From positions 11,144,377 through 11,208,376 of the forward strand of contig CP016211.1 of assembly GCA_001931535.1 (NCBI GenBank): a stretch of DNA of 64,000 bases, written 5' to 3'. The notes below the pieces were generated by a model. That model made no database searches and was not told where the DNA came from. It was given only the letters and a program-made list of their open reading frames with translations. Source of the stretch: Minicystis rosea (GTDB lineage: Bacteria > Myxococcota_A > Polyangia > Polyangiales > Polyangiaceae). The translations under genes and the position numbers were made by a program. Of this stretch, positions 35,679 to 44,345 are shown in pieces; position 1 is the first letter of the stretch; each line of letters opens with the position of its first letter.

Positions 35679-36931
35679 AGCGGCCGCGCGTTCCACCGAT
35701 CCTCGTCGCGCTGCTCGCCGCCTCGGCGACCGCGGGCGCAGGGACGTGGAAGCGATGGCGCCACCACGCCGTGATGCCCGTCGCGTCGGCGGTCGGGGTG
35801 CCTGCGCCCTCCACCTTGCCCGCGGGATCGGCCGTGGCTTCGGCGGCCGCGTTCGCGCCGCAGGTCCCCGCGCCTGCGGGGCCGGCGCGGTCGTTCCGTG
35901 GGGATCGCGCGCGCCGTCATCGGTCCGCGTTCGTCGGGCCACGGGAGGCGCCGCGGGTGCAATTTTCGTGGGACGCGGGCGCGCCCATCGAGGCCATGCC
36001 GGCGATCACCCCCGAGGGGGACGTCGTGGTCGCTTCGCTCTCCGGCAAGGTCACGCGCCTCACGCCGGCGGGCACCGTCGTGTGGAGCGCGGATCTCGGC
36101 GAACGGATCTACGCGAGCCCGCTCCTGCTCAACGACGCGATCGTGATCGGGTCGGACGCGAAGCGCTTCGTGTCGCTGTCGCTCGCGACCGGGAAGACGC
36201 GCTGGCAGCTCGACGCGGACGCCGAAGCGGACACGGCGCCCGCAGAGGCGCCCGGTGGTCTCGTGATCGCGGCGGCGGGGCGCGTGCTCTTCGGGCTGCG
36301 GGCCGACGGCGGCGTGCGCTTTCGATTGAAGCTGCCGCGGAAGATCTATGCGAGCCCCGCGGTGGCCGACGACGGGACGATCTACGTCGGCGCGCAGGAC
36401 CGACGGCTCCATGCGATCACGCCCGACGGCAAGGCGCGTTGGAGCCGTGATCTCGGGGGCGACGTCGATTGCGCGCCGGCGATCGGCGATGACGGAACCA
36501 TCTTCGCCGCCAGCGATGCCGGGCAGGTGCTCGCGTTCGATGCGCAAGGCAACGAGCGCTGGCGCGCGGCCGTGGGAGGCTTCGTGCGCGGTGGGTTGAC
36601 GGTCGGTCGCGCGGGGGCGGTGATCGCGGGCACGTATGGGCCGGGCCCGCGCGTGGTCGCGCTCGATGCCGTGACCGGCGCGGAGCGCTGGAGCTTTCGG
36701 GTGCAAGGAACGGGCGCGCCGGAGTTCGGCATCCACGGCAGCCCGCTCGAGGATGCGGAGGGCAAGCTGTACTTCGGTGCGCAGGACGACCAGGTGTACG
36801 CGCTCGACCCCAATGGGAAGCTTTTGTGGACGCACCCGACGCGTGGCGACGTCGACGCCCCGCTCGTGATCGGACCGGGAGGCGTGCTCTACGTCGGCTC
36901 CGATGATGGGCGGCTGTACGCGCTGCACTGA
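35675..36931 (+). CDS. PQQ-type beta-propeller repeat protein, exported
   Basis: 418 residues from a GTG at 35675 that overlaps the preceding stop. A signal-like helix (PPILVALLAASATAGAG) is followed by a low-complexity stretch and then at least seven repeats of the PQQ/quinoprotein style (VWSADLGERIYASPLLLNDA, DDGTIYVGAQDRRLHAITPD, ARWSRDLGGDVDCAPAIGDD, GPGGVLYVGSDDGRLYALH). No PQQ-binding enzyme residues are evident, so it is likely a BamB-like or surface scaffold propeller rather than a dehydrogenase. The sharp end at YALH* is typical of such repeats. Confidence 0.85.
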   Translation: MKRPRVPPILVALLAASATAGAGTWKRWRHHAVMPVASAVGVPAPSTLPAGSAVASAAAFAPQVPAPAGPARSFRGDRARRHRSAFVGPREAPRVQFSWDAGAPIEAMPAITPEGDVVVASLSGKVTRLTPAGTVVWSADLGERIYASPLLLNDAIVIGSDAKRFVSLSLATGKTRWQLDADAEADTAPAEAPGGLVIAAAGRVLFGLRADGGVRFRLKLPRKIYASPAVADDGTIYVGAQDRRLHAITPDGKARWSRDLGGDVDCAPAIGDDGTIFAASDAGQVLAFDAQGNERWRAAVGGFVRGGLTVGRAGAVIAGTYGPGPRVVALDAVTGAERWSFRVQGTGAPEFGIHGSPLEDAEGKLYFGAQDDQVYALDPNGKLLWTHPTRGDVDAPLVIGPGGVLYVGSDDGRLYALH

Positions 36932-37005
36932 GCGCCCGCACACCCGCGACCGATCGTGGTTTTCCGCGTATCGCGGAGCTTTCCGGCTGTGATAGGGGGA
37001 TCGAG

Positions 37006-40000
37006 ATGCTCGACGGCGCGGTGCCCCTGCCCGAAGCGGGTCCGAACGATGACGAGGACGTCGTCTGGGGCCTCTCGACTGCAGCCGCGCTCTGGGCGCG
37101 AGGTGAGCACGGAGACGCGATCACCTGGGTGCGCCGAGCCGCCGACGCGGCGGCTTCCGCCGGGCAGGACGCGCGTGCCGCCGATCTGCTTTCGGCGGTA
37201 GCACGGCTCACGCAGGTGCTCGAAGATCAGGTGCGCCAAGCGCTGCCGCCGCCGCCTCCGCCGGTGCGCGCCGTTGCGGAGACGGTGCCCGATCTCCCGC
37301 CCCGCTCCACGCCGATGCCCGACCGAATGTCGCTGGGCATCGAGGTGGATTTCGAGCCCGCCTCGTCCGAGCGCGTGCCTCCGGCGCAGGCTCGTCCGCC
37401 GTCGATCCCACCGCCGGCCCAAGCTCGCCCGCCGTCGATCGCGCCGCCGCCGCAGGCTCGTCCACCGTCGATCGCGCCGCCGCCGCAGGCTCAGGCGCCG
37501 TCGGCTGCAGCGCCGGCGCAGGCACGTCCGCCTTCGGGGCCGCCGCGGCCTCGGCCGCCGTCGGTGCCGCCTCCGCCGGCGCGTGGACGGTTGCCGTCGA
37601 TTCTCCCGCCGCCGGAGCCGACGATCGTGCAGCCGCCGGAGACGCCCGAGCCGCCGCCGGCCCGCGCGCCGTTGCCTTCGTACACGTTCCTGGGGCGCCG
37701 CACGTCGCCGCCGCGGGCGCCGATCCTCGACCCGTGGGCCGACGAGCCGACGTCGCCCGGTGTGACGCGGCCCGAGCCTTCGTCGCTGCGGCCGGTCCAG
37801 GTCGAAGGCGACGAAGTGATGGTGCAGATGCGCCGGCCCAGCCAGCCCCGCGGTGTGACGGCCGACGACGAGGATGTGGTGACCTCGGCCGCGCCCCTCG
37901 AGGTCACGCTCCGCCGTGCCTCCGCGCCGCCGCCCTCCCGCAAGCCCGGCGATCCGCCTCCTGGCCACGTCGCCGACGCGCAGGTTCCCGCCAAGTCCGG
38001 CAACCGCCCTCCGCCCCCTCCACCTCCGCGCGCGCCCGAGTCGGCAAAGGCACCCTCCACCCCGCCCCCGCCGCTTCCACCGGCCGCCGTCGCGTCGAGC
38101 GCAGCGTCCGCGGCTCGTTCGGTCCCCCCGCGACCCCCGAGCGCCCCGCCGTCGGCGATGGTGACGCTCAACTCCGCACCCAGCCAGGCTCCGGGCACCT
38201 CGGTTTCGGGGAGTGGGGCTTCGATTTTTGGAAGCCCGACCTCCGCTGCGGGAAGTCCAACCTCTGCTGTAGGAAGTCCGACCTCCGCTGTGGGAAGTCC
38301 GACGTCCGCTGTGGGAAGTCCGACCTCCGCTGTGGGAAGTCCGACCTCCGCTGCGGGAAGTCCAACGTCCGCTGTGGGAAGTCCGACCTCTGCTGTAGGA
38401 AGTCCGACCTCTGCTGTAGGAAGTCCGACCTCTGCTGTAGGAAGTCCGACCTCTGCTGTAGGAAGTCCGACGTCCGCTGCGGGAAGTCCGACCTCCGCTG
38501 CGGGAAGTCCGACGTCCGCTGCGGGAAGTCCGACCTCCGCTGTGGGAAGTCCGACCGCGGTTTCGGGAGCTTCGCTCCCGCCTCAGGCTCTCTCCGCCTT
38601 GGGTAAAGTGGTGACCGAGTCGCCGACGATGCCGTCGACGCCGTCGCCGCTGCGTCGCCCGCAGACCATTCCGCCGCCGGCAGCGGCGACGATGCCGTCG
38701 ACACCGTCGCCGCTGCGTCGCACACAGAGCATCCCGCCCCCGGCGGCTGCGACGACGCCGACGACCACGCAGGGACGCTCCATCCCGCCGCCGGTGGCCG
38801 GCGATGTGCCGGGTGTCCCCGCGTTGCCGGCAGCGCCGAAGGTGCCGCGCATTGCGGTGCCATCCGTCGGCAATGCGCCTCCCAGCGTCGGCAACGTGCC
38901 GCCGAGCATGGGAAGCGTGGCGCCGCCGGCGAAGCCCTCCGAGCCGGGCCGCAAAGTGCCCACGCTGTCCGTGCGTGCGCCGGCAGCGCCTTCCACGGTG
39001 CGGCATCCGACGGTTCAGCCGCCTCCGGCTGCGGCGTCGTCCACGTCGGTTCGGCCACCTTCACCGGCCACCGTGCCGCTTTCAGGCTCCACCTCGGTTC
39101 GGCCGCCCGCGCAGGTTCCGCCCTCGCAGAGCACCTTGCAGCCGTCGCCGGCATCCACGTCGGTGCGTCCGCCTCCGCGGCCGGCGATCGGCACGTCGGT
39201 GCGCCCGCCGTCGCCAGCAACACCGCCCGCATCGGCGGCGACCTCGCCCGCGTCGGCGGCGGCCTCGCCCGTGCGCGCGTTGACGGCTTTGCAACCGTCG
39301 GCGCCGCAGCCCGCGCCCTCTGCCGCAGCGCTGCGGCCTGCGACACCGCCCTCGCGATCCGCGGAGGATTCGGCCGCCATCTCTCTCGAAGGGATCGCCG
39401 CCTTCGCCGCGCTCTCGGCCGAAGATCGACAGCGGCTCGCCGGGCTCGCGCGCATCGAGACGCTGGCTGCCGACGAAGAGGTCGCGGGCTTCGGGGCGGC
39501 GCTCGTCCTCGACGGCGCGGCTTCGGTTTGCGCCACCATCGTCGACATTCCCGTCGCGCCGGCGGCGCGGGGCGCGTTGCTCACGCTGCGCGGGTCGGCC
39601 GTGGAGCAGGTCGCGCTGCGGATCGTCGCCGGCGCGGAGGGCGCGCGCGTCGCCGTGTGGGACGCGCCGGCCATCGAGGCCGCGCTCGCGGCTTCCGCGA
39701 GCGTGAGCGCCGAGCTGTCCGCGAACGCCGATCGCCTCCAAGCGCTCGCCGCCGCCACGATGGGCCCGCTCGGCGATCTCGACGACGAGGTGCGCGGCGG
39801 GATCCTCGATCGCCTGCGCGCGCGGGTCGTGCGCCCGCGTGAGACCATCGTCGCGGCCGGGGCGGCGCTTCCGGCGGTGATGCTGGTGGTCACGGGCGCC
39901 GTCGAGATCGGCGACGGTGACGACGATGCCCGCCTCGCGCAGCCGGGCGAGCTGCTCTTCTCGCGCGAAGCGCAGCGCGGCGCGCCCGCGCCTGCACCCG

Positions 40001-40101
40001 CGAGCGCAGCGCCGACCGGCGCGGTCCTGCTCCTCGGCGACGCCGATGTCGCGACCGAGCTCGCCGCCATCCCCGCGCTCTCGCGCTGGTTCTCCGATTG
40101 A
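37006..40101 (+). CDS. Large Pro/Ala-rich protein with GSPTSAV minisatellite and degenerate cNMP-like end
   Basis: 1031 residues from the ATG at 37006. The first 80 residues are helical and TPR-like (DDEDVVWGLSTAAALWARGE HGDAITWVRR). A very long Pro/Ser/Ala region contains 15 exact heptad units GSPTSA(V/A) at 38230-38544. From about residue 785 a folded domain resumes (SLEGIAAFAALSAEDRQRLA, RETIVAAGAALPAVMLVVTG) resembling a paired, degenerate cyclic-nucleotide-binding (Crp-like) fold. It may be a scaffold in the myxobacterial cyclic-nucleotide or gliding network, but this is inference. Its stop TGA (40099-40101) begins the five-copy family A array. Confidence 0.82.
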   Translation: MLDGAVPLPEAGPNDDEDVVWGLSTAAALWARGEHGDAITWVRRAADAAASAGQDARAADLLSAVARLTQVLEDQVRQALPPPPPPVRAVAETVPDLPPRSTPMPDRMSLGIEVDFEPASSERVPPAQARPPSIPPPAQARPPSIAPPPQARPPSIAPPPQAQAPSAAAPAQARPPSGPPRPRPPSVPPPPARGRLPSILPPPEPTIVQPPETPEPPPARAPLPSYTFLGRRTSPPRAPILDPWADEPTSPGVTRPEPSSLRPVQVEGDEVMVQMRRPSQPRGVTADDEDVVTSAAPLEVTLRRASAPPPSRKPGDPPPGHVADAQVPAKSGNRPPPPPPPRAPESAKAPSTPPPPLPPAAVASSAASAARSVPPRPPSAPPSAMVTLNSAPSQAPGTSVSGSGASIFGSPTSAAGSPTSAVGSPTSAVGSPTSAVGSPTSAVGSPTSAAGSPTSAVGSPTSAVGSPTSAVGSPTSAVGSPTSAVGSPTSAAGSPTSAAGSPTSAAGSPTSAVGSPTAVSGASLPPQALSALGKVVTESPTMPSTPSPLRRPQTIPPPAAATMPSTPSPLRRTQSIPPPAAATTPTTTQGRSIPPPVAGDVPGVPALPAAPKVPRIAVPSVGNAPPSVGNVPPSMGSVAPPAKPSEPGRKVPTLSVRAPAAPSTVRHPTVQPPPAAASSTSVRPPSPATVPLSGSTSVRPPAQVPPSQSTLQPSPASTSVRPPPRPAIGTSVRPPSPATPPASAATSPASAAASPVRALTALQPSAPQPAPSAAALRPATPPSRSAEDSAAISLEGIAAFAALSAEDRQRLAGLARIETLAADEEVAGFGAALVLDGAASVCATIVDIPVAPAARGALLTLRGSAVEQVALRIVAGAEGARVAVWDAPAIEAALAASASVSAELSANADRLQALAAATMGPLGDLDDEVRGGILDRLRARVVRPRETIVAAGAALPAVMLVVTGAVEIGDGDDDARLAQPGELLFSREAQRGAPAPAPASAAPTGAVLLLGDADVATELAAIPALSRWFSD
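38230..38544 (+). repeat. 21-bp minisatellite, 15 exact-length units (GSPTSA repeats)
   Basis: Fifteen consecutive 21-bp units (GGAAGTCCGACCTCCGCTGT type) with only one to three substitutions each. A truncated 16th unit follows. In the sense frame they encode GSPTSAV/A; both other frames are also open across the block. This is a hypervariable-type tract, not CRISPR: there are no unique spacers. Confidence 0.95.
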
Positions 40102-40368
40102 TTACGATGGGGCCGCAAGCGGCCCCAAACCCCGGGCCGGACGAGCCGGCTCTGATCACGATGGGGCCGCAAGCGGCCCCAAACCCCGGGCCGGACGAGC
40201 CGGCCCTGATCACGATGGGGCCGCGAGCGGCCCCAAACCCCGGGCCGGACGAGCCGGCCCTGATCACGATGGGGCCGCGAGCGGCCCCAAACCCCGGGCC
40301 GGACGAGCCGGCCCTGATCACGATGGGGCCGCAAGCGGCCCCAAACCCTGGGCCGGACGAGCCGGCCC
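40099..40368 (+). repeat. Family A tandem array, five exact 54-bp units
   Basis: Units start at 40099, 40153, 40207, 40261 and 40315, each TGAT(C/T)ACGATGGGGCCGC and so on; a sixth is cut after TGATCGACATG. Each unit has hairpin 1 (GGGGCCGC-2nt-GCGGCCCC) and hairpin 2 (GGGCCGG-ACGAG-CCGGCCC). The first base of unit 1 is the first base of the TGA stop of the 37006 gene. The array plus 29 bp fills the whole convergent gap to the lipoprotein stop at 40398. The 54-bp period keeps every frame open, so a 99-residue open frame across it is not evidence of a gene. Confidence 0.95.
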
Positions 40369-40397
40369 TGATCGACATGCCAGCCGCGAGCGGATGA

Positions 40398-41279
40398 TCA
40401 GCGCGTCGCTTCGGCCTCGGCGGTGATGAGCGCATCCATCATCGCGGCCTTGCGCTCGCCGCCTTTGCGCTCTTCGAGCTTCCATACGAGCTCGCTGTTG
40501 CCCTGCGCGCCCGCGAAGCGCAGGCCCACCCATTTCGCCTGCGGGGAGATGGTGGGCCTACCTTCGGCCGACGTGCGCGGGAAGCGGATGTGGAACGCTT
40601 GCCGGAACGGCGTGTTGTACGGGAAGTACTTCCGCTCCAGCGCGTTGGGCTTCCGGATCGCGGTGATCTCCTGGGGCGCCGTCTCGTTCCCAGTGTCGTC
40701 GATGAGCCGCACGATCCAGGCGCTGTTGGGCTTCGTCAGATCGTTGTAGCGGCGCTCGCCGCCGTAGAGCGCGACGAAGAACTGATGGCGCTGGCGCGTC
40801 TCGTCGAGCGCGCGCTCCATCAGCTTGCGCCTCTGATCGATGGTGAGGCGGTAGTCCTGGACGTAGCGGACGACGTACGCCCAGCGGAAGTCCCACGACT
40901 CGAAGGTCGCGGTCACCGTCAGGTAGTTCTCGAGCTCGGGCAGGGAGAAGAGGCGCTCCGTGCGTGTCCAGCGATCGAGCACGGCGTCGTAGTCGGTCGC
41001 GACGTACTCGCGCGGGCCTTCGGCCATCGTCACGGGCTGCGCGGCGCACCCGCCGAGGACGAGCGCGGCGGCGATGAGCGCAGCGCGCGCGCTCCAATCC
41101 GTGCCGGCTCGTCCGACGCGAGTGTCGGGGCGGCTTCTGGCCCCATCGTGATCAGCGCCGGCTCGTCCGGCGCGGGGGGGGCTGGCCCCATCGTGATCAG
41201 CGCCGGCTCGTCCGGCGCGAGTGTCGGGGCGGTTTCTGGCCCCATCGTGATCAGCGCCGGCTTGTCCGGCGCGGGGCAT
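40398..41279 (-). CDS. Lipoprotein of unknown function with repeat-invaded 5' end
   Basis: The recognisable protein runs from a lipoprotein signal (WSARAALIAAALVLGGC, lipobox LGGC) to the stop at 40398: about 220 residues, basic and aromatic, no named family. No ATG, GTG or TTG lies in frame between the signal and the upstream family A array; the first in-frame starts are ATG 41279 and GTG 41339, inside or beyond the array. Translation from either would put about 60-80 repeat-encoded residues before the signal, which would abolish normal export. Either a non-standard start is used or the array has displaced the original one. The body looks intact and conserved (ERLFSLPELENYLTVTATFE). Confidence 0.7.
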   Translation of the reverse strand: MPRAGQAGADHDGARNRPDTRAGRAGADHDGASPPRAGRAGADHDGARSRPDTRVGRAGTDWSARAALIAAALVLGGCAAQPVTMAEGPREYVATDYDAVLDRWTRTERLFSLPELENYLTVTATFESWDFRWAYVVRYVQDYRLTIDQRRKLMERALDETRQRHQFFVALYGGERRYNDLTKPNSAWIVRLIDDTGNETAPQEITAIRKPNALERKYFPYNTPFRQAFHIRFPRTSAEGRPTISPQAKWVGLRFAGAQGNSELVWKLEERKGGERKAAMMDALITAEAEATR

Positions 41280-41307
41280 GGGGCCGCTCGCGGCCCCATC
41301 GTGATCG
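41101..41307 (-). repeat. Family A array of four units, minus orientation
   Basis: Reading the minus strand, units occupy 41307-41254, 41253-41200, 41199-41155 and 41154-41101: 54, 54, 45 and 54 bp. The 45-bp unit has a 9-bp in-frame deletion. Hairpin 1 is perfect only in the first unit (GGGGCCGC...GCGGCCCC); the others carry AGAA or similar changes. The array lies just upstream of the lipoprotein signal. Confidence 0.9.
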
Positions 41308-41535
41308 AGACGAGCACAGGCTGGGACCGCGGATCTCACGCGGCCAGCGTACTCGCGGGGCGGCGTCGTTCAACTGCCTCCGTACCGTACGGCCTCGCGC
41401 CGACCTCGGCGGCGGGGTTCCGTGGCGCGCGGCGCGCGGGCATCCGTCTGATTCGCAGCGCCGGCGCGTGCGTCTCGCCCGCGTCGCCGGGGTAGGGGTC
41501 CGATCCCGGTCCGCCCGTCGGGGCCTCACCCTGCA

Positions 41536-41570
41536 ATCCACCCGAGATTTTCAGCCTGTTCGTCGCTTCG
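41536..41570 (+). repeat. Family C element, copy 1
   Basis: ATCCACCCGAGATTTTCAGC followed by TGTTCGTCGCTTCG matches the complement of 57081-57116 closely (about 33 of 36 positions). It lies 223 bp before the PilZ-like gene and points the same way as that gene. Apart from this element and the array, I see nothing gene-like in 41340-41792. Confidence 0.55.
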
Positions 41571-41792
41571 AGGTCCGCGCGCGTCCCTTCGGGGGCAGGG
41601 CGGAAGGCGATCGACCGCGCGAAATAAGAGGAGGCAGGCGCGGGTTGCGACTGCGGGATCAGGGCACGCCTCGGGCAAAGTGGTCTCGGGCGGGTCAGGC
41701 GGGCGTGGCACGAGCAGTGCACGACATGGTCTCCAGATCACGAAAAAACACGGCCAAAGATCACGAAAAAACACCCCGCACGGAGGTATCGC

Positions 41793-42272
41793 ATGCTCGA
41801 GAAGCTCGATTTCATGGTGAGGTTCTGGGACCTCCGGGCGCGTCACGAGGCCTTGGCGCCGCTCACGCCTCTCGAGCGCGGCGAGCTCCTCTCGCTCCTC
41901 AGCTTGATGGTGACCGACGATCCGATGCCGGAGCCGGGGCAGGCGCGCGGCGACGGCATCCCAGCGCAGATCACGGCGCGCGGCGGTTTCCTTGCGGCCG
42001 AGCTCCGACACGTCTGTGCCGCGGGCCTCGTGGTGGTGGCGGCCGCGCCGCTCCCGGTTGGGCAGAGCACGGTGGTGCGCGTCGCCGATGCTGCCGCCGC
42101 CGTCGAATACACGCTCCCCTGCGTCGTCGAGTGGGCCTACGTCGGCTCCCCGGCCACCATCGCCCTCCGCGTGGACGGCGGCCCGACGCGCATGCGTTGC
42201 CACACCTCCGAGGTCGGCACCTGGGCCGCCCCGCTCGGCTGGTCCGACCCGACCTGGGCCCCCGCCGAATAG
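41793..42272 (+). CDS. Small PilZ-like protein
   Basis: 159 residues from the ATG at 41793, with GGAGG six bases upstream. The N-terminus (LEKLDFMVRFWDLRARHEAL) is helical. The centre (PLPVGQSTVVRVADAAAAVE, then YTLPCVVEWAYVGSPATIAL RVDG) has the beta-barrel layout of PilZ domains, but the RxxxR and D/NxSxxG c-di-GMP signatures are not obvious, so it may be a non-binding PilZ relative. A family C element lies upstream. It converges on the atpE gene across a 764-bp repeat-rich gap. Confidence 0.65.
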   Translation: MLEKLDFMVRFWDLRARHEALAPLTPLERGELLSLLSLMVTDDPMPEPGQARGDGIPAQITARGGFLAAELRHVCAAGLVVVAAAPLPVGQSTVVRVADAAAAVEYTLPCVVEWAYVGSPATIALRVDGGPTRMRCHTSEVGTWAAPLGWSDPTWAPAE

Positions 42273-42462
42273 CGCCTCGAACCGCGCTCGCGCACTCCAT
42301 CGGTTCCTTCACGCATCGTCGGCGCGTCTTTTCCCGAGGCGATCGCGAGCGCTCGATCGTGATCGAGCCTGCGCATCGCGCCGCGCATCACGCTCGCGAC
42401 GATGCGCACAGGCTCATGCGATCGAACCGCGAGCTGCTCACGCGATGGCGGTGGAGCCGACA

Positions 42463-42738
42463 GCTCGTGCAGCAACGCGCGCGTGCCGATCGAGCCATGC
42501 ACGGAAAGCGATGCTGTTCGTCCGCAGCACGGTCACGTCATCGAGAATGTTTGAGGTCAAACGATCTGCGCCGATGCTCCATCCGCCATGCAACGCGCCA
42601 GCTCGTGCAGCAACGAGCGCGCGCCGATCGAGCCATGCGCGGAAAGCGATGCTGTTCGTCCGCAGCGCGGACACGTCGTCGAGAATGTTTGAGGTCAAAC
42701 GATCTGCGCCGAGGCTCCATCCACCACGCGCACGGATC
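42463..42738. repeat. 138-bp tandem duplication with family B-like palindromes
   Basis: Copy 1 is 42463-42600 and copy 2 is 42601-42738, about 90 percent identical by eye. Each contains ATGTTTGAGGTCAAACGAT, a variant of the family B palindrome with a mismatched centre. The 138-bp length is a multiple of three. Confidence 0.85.
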
Positions 42739-42972
42739 ACCTCCGCACGACGACCGCCACGCATGCAGCACCAACCGTCGAGCGCTCGATGAGCGGCATG
42801 TTCGGCGGAACCACACACGAGGCCGCTCGCTGAGCGAACCGCTCGGGCCGCGATGATCACGCTGCTCGAAGCGAAGCGCTGGAGAAGAGCCAGTGCGCTG
42901 CGAGGCGCTCAGCAAACGAGCCGTTGCGACGAGCACACGCTGAGGGCGCGTCGTCGAGGCGTACAAACGGCA

Positions 42973-43006
42973 ACGGGGCCGCGCTCGCCGAGCGAGCGGG
43001 CCCCGT
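42973..43006 (-). terminator. Strong hairpin after atpE
   Basis: ACGGGGCC plus CGCTCG (42973-42987, one bulged G at 42981) pairs with CGAGCG plus GGCCCCGT (42993-43006) across a 5-nt loop: a 14-bp stem 30 bp beyond the atpE stop. It is the likely end of the ATP synthase Fo transcript. Confidence 0.75.
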
Positions 43007-43036
43007 CGTGATCGTGAAGGCGTGAGCCTTCTTCGA

Positions 43037-43375
<339 letters not shown>

Positions 43376-43502
43376 CCGAATCTGCTCCTTTCAAGCCACG
43401 GCAGCCGGCGGGCCACCATGCGTACGATCACGACGGGGACGGGGCTCTCTGGTTCGCGCCGCCCCCTCTAGTCCGGTTCGTGGCCCTTGGCCACTCAATT
43501 CG

Positions 43503-44273
43503 TCAGTGCTCCTCGGCGTGCTCCGTCGCGAGGCCGATGTAGATGCTCGTCAGCAACGAGAACACCAGCGTCTGAACGAGGACCACGATGATCCCCAGGA
43601 ACATCAGGGGAACCGGGACGAGGAACGCGACCAGCCCGAGCGCGATGGCGACGACGAGGTGGTCGACGGCCATGTTCATCATCAGACGAACGGCGAGCGT
43701 CACCGGGCGGACGCAGGTGGAGATGACCTCGATGGGGAAGATGAGCGGCGCGAGATACCACTTCGGGCCCGCGAGGTGCGCGATGTACCCCCAGCCGTTC
43801 TCCTTGATGCCCCAGTAGTTGAAGGCGAGGAACACCGTGAACGCGCACGCGAAGGTGACGTTCAGGTTCGCCGTCGGCGGGTTGAAGCCGGGGATGAGGG
43901 CGAGGCAGTTGGAGAAGAAGATGAAGAGCGCCGCGCCGCCGATGATGGGGAAGTACCGCTTGGCGTTGCGCGGGCCCATCACGTCCTTGGCCATGTCGTA
44001 GAAGTAACCGACGAAGGCCTCGAAGAAGGTGCGCGTGGTGAGCGTGTCGTCCGGCACCACCGACTGCTTCAGCTTGCGCAGCTCGCCGCGCACGCCCGCC
44101 GCCAGGAAGACGACGAACGCGATCACCAGCATGCTGGCGAAGATCGGCTCGAGACCACGGTACTCCACGTGCTGCGACGGCGGCGGGAAGGTGCCACCGA
44201 GGTTGTGCGCGTTCTCGCGCAGCGCGGGGAACATCGCGAGGAGGTACGTGATGAAACTCGTATGCTCGGGCAT
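43503..44273 (-). CDS. atpB: ATP synthase Fo subunit a
   Basis: 256 residues from the ATG at 44273; upstream in-frame sequence is Arg-rich and not family-like. Several membrane helices and the essential Arg196 in PVTLAVRLMMNMAVDHLV identify subunit a, which forms the ion half-channels. The motif NPPTANLNVTFACAFTVFLAF is also conserved. It lies between the atpI-like gene and atpE. Confidence 0.95.
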   Translation of the reverse strand: MPEHTSFITYLLAMFPALRENAHNLGGTFPPPSQHVEYRGLEPIFASMLVIAFVVFLAAGVRGELRKLKQSVVPDDTLTTRTFFEAFVGYFYDMAKDVMGPRNAKRYFPIIGGAALFIFFSNCLALIPGFNPPTANLNVTFACAFTVFLAFNYWGIKENGWGYIAHLAGPKWYLAPLIFPIEVISTCVRPVTLAVRLMMNMAVDHLVVAIALGLVAFLVPVPLMFLGIIVVLVQTLVFSLLTSIYIGLATEHAEEH

Positions 44274-44345
44274 GGGTCGAAGCTCGGCGCGTGGAGGAGC
44301 CGCGAGGTGGTCCCGCCGCTCGGCGCGGGCCCCCTTTATCACATC

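Larger units (their letters stand above)
42273..43036. other. 764-bp convergent intergenic region, repeat-rich, no confident gene
   Basis: This gap between the PilZ-like gene and atpE is unusually long for convergent genes. It holds an imperfect inverted repeat (GAGCCTG...CAGGCTC, about 42366-42413), the 138-bp duplication at 42463-42738 with family B-like cores, and the atpE terminator hairpin at 42973-43006. An open frame of 140 codons on the minus strand (42438-42860) contains two 46-residue copies but shows no signal, ribosome site or family, so I do not call it. Confidence 0.6.

Noticed and set aside
38230..38544. CRISPR array
   Set aside because: The units are contiguous 21-bp repeats inside a protein gene with no unique spacers and no cas genes.
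40099..40368. CRISPR array in the family A tandem
   Set aside because: No variable spacers: the unit is homogeneous along its whole 54 bp.
40098..40397. 99-residue open frame with 18-residue repeats across the family A array
   Set aside because: The 54-bp period keeps every frame open; no ribosome site or family; the DNA is explained by the repeat itself.
42438..42860. 140-codon minus-strand frame with two 46-residue repeats
   Set aside because: It comes from the 138-bp duplication; no start signal and no recognisable domain.
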